From Coleofasciculus sp. FACHB-T130 (lineage in GTDB: Bacteria > Cyanobacteriota > Cyanobacteriia > Cyanobacteriales > FACHB-T130), in NCBI RefSeq assembly GCF_014695375.1, contig NZ_JACJOG010000059.1, positions 216,208-280,207 of the forward strand: a DNA stretch of 64,000 nt. Direction: 5' to 3'. Shown piece after piece: positions 61,037 through 64,000 of the stretch (position 1 is the first letter of the stretch; each line of letters opens with the position of its first letter). The notes below the pieces were generated by a model that saw only the letters and a list, made by a program, of their open reading frames with translations, ran no database searches and was not told the origin of the DNA. Both the position numbers and the translations under genes were made by a program.

Positions 61037-62959
61037 ATGGAAGTTTTAGAAACTATCGGATTCGATCTGGGGCACGGTGAAACCGCTGTCGCTCAGGCGA
61101 GAGTGGAGAGTATCGAGCCGCCAAGCATGCTTGAAGTTAATAATAAAAAAGTTCAAATCACAGCCCTAGCTTGGCATCCCGATATCGGTTATTTAATTGG
61201 AGAACAAGCATTAATCCAAGCTGGCGTTACTCAGCTCAAAATCGCTTTTAAACAAAAACCAAATACCGACCCAACTTATCGCGAAACAATCAGCAAGTTT
61301 CTAGAAACTTACTATCGTCTTTTGAAAGAAAGCAAACAGATTGAAGGTGGAGAAACCAGCCAATTTTATGTTGGTTGCCCTTCAGGATGGTCTGTTGAAG
61401 AACGAGAAGAATACCAAAAGTTACTAAAGGAATCTGGTATTCCTTTAATCAGTGTTGTCCCAGAGTCGCGGGCGGCTTTCATGCAAGCAAAGGAAGCCGG
61501 AAAGCTTTCTTATGACAAACTTAAATCGTCGGTGCTAATTGTTGATATCGGCTCTTCAACTACGGATTTTACTCTGGTTAAGAGTTTGCACGAAATCCCT
61601 ATAGATTTTGGAAGTAATGCGCTGGGAGCTTCTCTCATCGATAAAGCGATTTTTGCCCAGACTCTCGCTAACCACGAGGAGAAAGCGTTACTGGAAAGAG
61701 TATTTAAGGCATATCCCCATCACCAAGCGCGTTGCGAACTTGCTTGCCGCAAAGCTAAGGAAGATTACTTTTCTAACGAACAGGTATACAGCAATCCACA
61801 ATCCTTTGCACGCGGCTTTGAGTCGATCAACGAACAGATTTACTTTGTGCCTCAAGTTAATAAAGCGATTATGGATGAAATCTTGAACCAACCTTTGCCA
61901 GAATTGGGTGGCAAGAGTTGGCTTCATTCCTTCCGGGAAGCAGTAAACGAGGCGAAAGAAAGGCTGGATCAACAAGGCTTTGTACCGCAACTTTTGCTGA
62001 TGACTGGGGGTGCATCCCGGATGAAATTTACGCGCCAGATTTGCGAGGAAATCTTCCCGGAACCAGATACTCAAGTTCGCCCCGATCCAGAACCCGAACG
62101 ATGCATTGCCTTGGGTTTAGCGCGGGTAGGAAGATGGGATCTGCGTGCTGCTGCCTTTAAAGAAGAGGTCAATACACTATTTGATTCCAAGAAGTTAAAA
62201 GACTTAGTCAAAAAACATATTCCAGAGTTAATCGAATTGCTGGCTAAGCCACTATCAGAGGGGCTGATTGAAAGCACAATTCAACCAAGTTTGAAAAACT
62301 GGCAAAACAACAAAATACGCACTTTGGCTGATTTGGAAGAGTCTATGAAAAAGCAGGCGGAGCAGTGGATTGAAAGTCCTGGCGCTCGGCAAATCGTCAA
62401 TACTCAATGCGCCACTTGGTTTAACAGCAAGATCCAACCTGAATTAGCTGAAGAAACCGACCCGATTTGCCAAAAGTTTCAGATACCCAGAAGTAGCTTA
62501 AGGTTTGAGGAAAGTATCGACCCTGATGTCGTTAGTCCTGACCTATCGATTGGCGACACTATTCTTGCCGAAACGGTAGGATTTATCGTCAATGTGGTAA
62601 TTGGTGGAGGGACTGTTGGTAGCATCATCGCTCTAATTTTAACTGGACATTTGACCTGGCCCATCGTGCTAATTTACGGTGCCTCAGTTCTTGCCGCCGG
62701 AGTGGAGATCACCCGCAGCAAAACCCAAGAAGCAATTAAGACAAAGGTAGATGTTCCGAGTTGGACTCGTTCTCTTCTTTTGAGCGATAGCAAGATCGAC
62801 TCTACTTGCGAGCAGATGAAACCTGAGTTAGAGAAGGTTTTCAGACAACAACTAACAGAGAATCAGGAAGCTTTTGACGAACTGATTGGGAAAGTTGGGC
62901 AAGAATTGAAAAAAGCGCTAAATACCAAGGCAGAAGAGGCAGTAATTCTCATTCAATAG
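61037..62959 (+). CDS. Hsp70-like (actin-fold) ATPase with C-terminal membrane hairpin
   Basis: The 640-residue protein has the ASKHA nucleotide-binding motifs: phosphate-1 GFDLGHGETAVAQA (residues 8-21), phosphate-2 LIVDIGSSTTDFTLV (about 170-184) and adenosine LLLMTGGASRMKF (about 322-334). There is no canonical Hsp70 substrate-binding beta-domain. Instead there is a long helical region, two membrane segments (TVGFIVNVVIGGGTVGSIIA, LTWPIVLIYGASVLAAGVEI; about 515-560) and a C-terminal coiled coil (QQLTENQEAFDELIGKVGQE). A membrane-bound molecular switch is inferred. It is preceded by another membrane protein and followed by a patatin gene. Confidence 0.82.
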   Translation: MEVLETIGFDLGHGETAVAQARVESIEPPSMLEVNNKKVQITALAWHPDIGYLIGEQALIQAGVTQLKIAFKQKPNTDPTYRETISKFLETYYRLLKESKQIEGGETSQFYVGCPSGWSVEEREEYQKLLKESGIPLISVVPESRAAFMQAKEAGKLSYDKLKSSVLIVDIGSSTTDFTLVKSLHEIPIDFGSNALGASLIDKAIFAQTLANHEEKALLERVFKAYPHHQARCELACRKAKEDYFSNEQVYSNPQSFARGFESINEQIYFVPQVNKAIMDEILNQPLPELGGKSWLHSFREAVNEAKERLDQQGFVPQLLLMTGGASRMKFTRQICEEIFPEPDTQVRPDPEPERCIALGLARVGRWDLRAAAFKEEVNTLFDSKKLKDLVKKHIPELIELLAKPLSEGLIESTIQPSLKNWQNNKIRTLADLEESMKKQAEQWIESPGARQIVNTQCATWFNSKIQPELAEETDPICQKFQIPRSSLRFEESIDPDVVSPDLSIGDTILAETVGFIVNVVIGGGTVGSIIALILTGHLTWPIVLIYGASVLAAGVEITRSKTQEAIKTKVDVPSWTRSLLLSDSKIDSTCEQMKPELEKVFRQQLTENQEAFDELIGKVGQELKKALNTKAEEAVILIQ

Positions 62960-63077
62960 AGTGACGCGGCAGAAAGCAAAATCATTCATGAAGTTTGTAG
63001 TTTGTCCACCCTACCTACTACTTGCATAATGAGGCAAGTACTAAGCCATAATAGTACGCGACGTGAATAGCAGGTAG

Positions 63078-63863
63078 ATGATGACAGATATATCAAATGA
63101 ACCGTCAGCATACATCGCGTTTCAAGGTGGTGGCGCACTTGGGATGGCACATCTCGGTGCATGGCAGGAGGTATCGCAACAGTTCAACATCATTGGTACA
63201 GCCGGAACATCTGCTGGTTCAATTGTTTCTGCGCTCTGTGCTGCTGGATTCAATCCAGCTCATACCATTGATCTCTTTCATCAGCTCAACTGGTCTGAGT
63301 ATGTGAATTGTCAAAAGTGGTGGAAATTGGTTATTGAGCAAGATGCATACAGCGACGGGAAGCGTTTTCATGGATGGCTGCGAGATCAGCTAGGTAAAAA
63401 TGTTCCAGGGAAGCCATCTGATATTACCTTTGCTGATTTGTATCAGTTTCGGGAAATCTACTTAGCTATTATTGCTTGTGACCTGAACAACTCAGTAGGA
63501 GACCCGGTAGTTTTTGATAAAGATACAGAACCACACACGACTGTTTCATTTGCAGTACGGGCTTCGATTTCGATTCCTGGCCTCTTCAAACCAATACCAC
63601 GCCTTGACCGGAGACAGGAGCTAGTAGATGGTGGAGTTCTACTCAATTTTCCGGTTGCCCCTTTATATCAACGAGCCATAGAGGCGAGTTGTGTACTTAT
63701 TGGTGTACGTTTCAAACAACCGCAGAAATACCTTGAGTCACCGGAGGTTCGGGCTGCATTGAAAGGAACTTTCGATCTGATGATGAGACGTGGAAGCCTA
63801 CCTCCTGCCAATATTTCTCAAGCTCCTAACTACATAGACATTGAAATTGATGTAAGTGCTTAA
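63078..63863 (+). CDS. Patatin-like phospholipase
   Basis: The 261-residue protein has the full patatin active site: oxyanion loop QGGGALGMAHLGAW (about 14-27), nucleophile GTSAGS (about 42) and catalytic Asp in LVDGGVLLNFPV. It should hydrolyse phospholipid acyl esters at a membrane surface. It is 118 bases downstream of the membrane Hsp70-like gene on the same strand. The length is at the short end of the family, and its stop codon overlaps the stop codon of an IS630-type transposase on the other strand, so its C-terminus may have been truncated by the insertion. Confidence 0.9.
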   Translation: MMTDISNEPSAYIAFQGGGALGMAHLGAWQEVSQQFNIIGTAGTSAGSIVSALCAAGFNPAHTIDLFHQLNWSEYVNCQKWWKLVIEQDAYSDGKRFHGWLRDQLGKNVPGKPSDITFADLYQFREIYLAIIACDLNNSVGDPVVFDKDTEPHTTVSFAVRASISIPGLFKPIPRLDRRQELVDGGVLLNFPVAPLYQRAIEASCVLIGVRFKQPQKYLESPEVRAALKGTFDLMMRRGSLPPANISQAPNYIDIEIDVSA

Positions 63864-64000
63864 GCAAAATTAATTACATATTCGGTCCCGACTTTTTTTA
63901 GCACATTTTTGACATACTTTACTAAACTTTTCCAGTCCCGATAAGCCTCTATCTCTATCCATTCATATTTCATAAACTTCCATAAGATTTCAATTAAGTT
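63860..64000 (-). mobile_element. IS630-type transposase, C-terminal 46 codons (continues beyond the right edge)
   Basis: On the minus strand an open frame enters from the edge and ends with TAA at 63862-63860. It begins NLIEILWKFMKYEWIEIEAY, the DDE-domain tail typical of IS630 transposases (NLIERLWKFMK). The frame then reads WKSLVKYVKNVLKK and EYVINFA. The frame is intact as far as it is visible. Terminal repeats should lie just left of or within the patatin 3' end; I could not define them. Confidence 0.75.

Noticed and set aside
1..64000. tRNA, rRNA and CRISPR features
   Set aside because: I looked for T-loop GGTTCGAATCC-like words, conserved rRNA blocks and regularly spaced repeats and saw none; a tRNAscan run would be decisive.

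Overview
The window is chromosomal DNA from a cyanobacterium, probably a filamentous or otherwise large-genome one. The evidence is the very frequent HIP1 octamer GCGATCGC, short tandem repeats of the TTACCAATTACC kind, and typical cyanobacterial families: an AMIN-fused TonB receptor, DUF6464, a 4-hydroxybenzoate prenyltransferase of plastoquinone synthesis, zinc-ribbon Ser/Thr kinases, glgC, and both Mn- and Fe-superoxide dismutase. Density is ordinary, with about 50 genes on both strands. I saw no rRNA, tRNA or CRISPR array.

Layout. 1-9 kb: the 5' part of a filamentous-haemagglutinin-like secreted protein, a beta-helix surface protein, a two-domain PPK2 (polyphosphate:AMP phosphotransferase), a YdcF-like protein and an ABC exporter. 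9-16 kb: a 41-codon small ORF, a cobalamin riboswitch controlling a HupE/UreJ transporter, a BlaI/M56-peptidase pair, a TPR protein, a TonB-dependent receptor and an exported Mn-SOD. 16-22 kb: a Fur-type promoter and the ferric iron ABC transporter genes futA and futB, then a roughly 1.9 kb block bounded by inverted repeats that holds an unknown membrane protein and a LysE remnant, then futC. 22-31 kb: a PBP4-type carboxypeptidase, two proteins sharing a tri-copy domain, UV endonuclease UvsE, and an eCIS-type effector with an alpha/beta hydrolase domain. 31-39 kb: thioesterase, CHAD protein, NUDIX, a dgcA-dgcN-like D-glutamate pair, a GT39 glycosyltransferase and a possible small RNA. 39-48 kb: a degenerate serine recombinase, a VOC protein, pirin and HxlR flanking a CDGSH pseudogene, a PaaK-like ligase, a protein kinase and a DnaJ-type chaperone. 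48-57 kb: glgC, ppk1, Fe-SOD, a TIGR00725 protein, ubiA and ppx. 57-64 kb: a divergent DnaK, a membrane protein of unknown family, a second membrane-anchored Hsp70-like ATPase and a patatin phospholipase, ending at an IS630 transposase on the right edge.

Genes that fit together: (i) polyphosphate metabolism is over-represented (PPK2, CHAD, PPK1, PPX); (ii) iron and oxidative stress (futABC, TonB receptor, two SODs); (iii) pirin, CDGSH and HxlR once formed one small locus; (iv) the Hsp70/patatin neighbourhood and the eCIS-type effector are the best candidates for an undescribed system. All functional statements are from reading the translated sequence and known family motifs. No database search was run.
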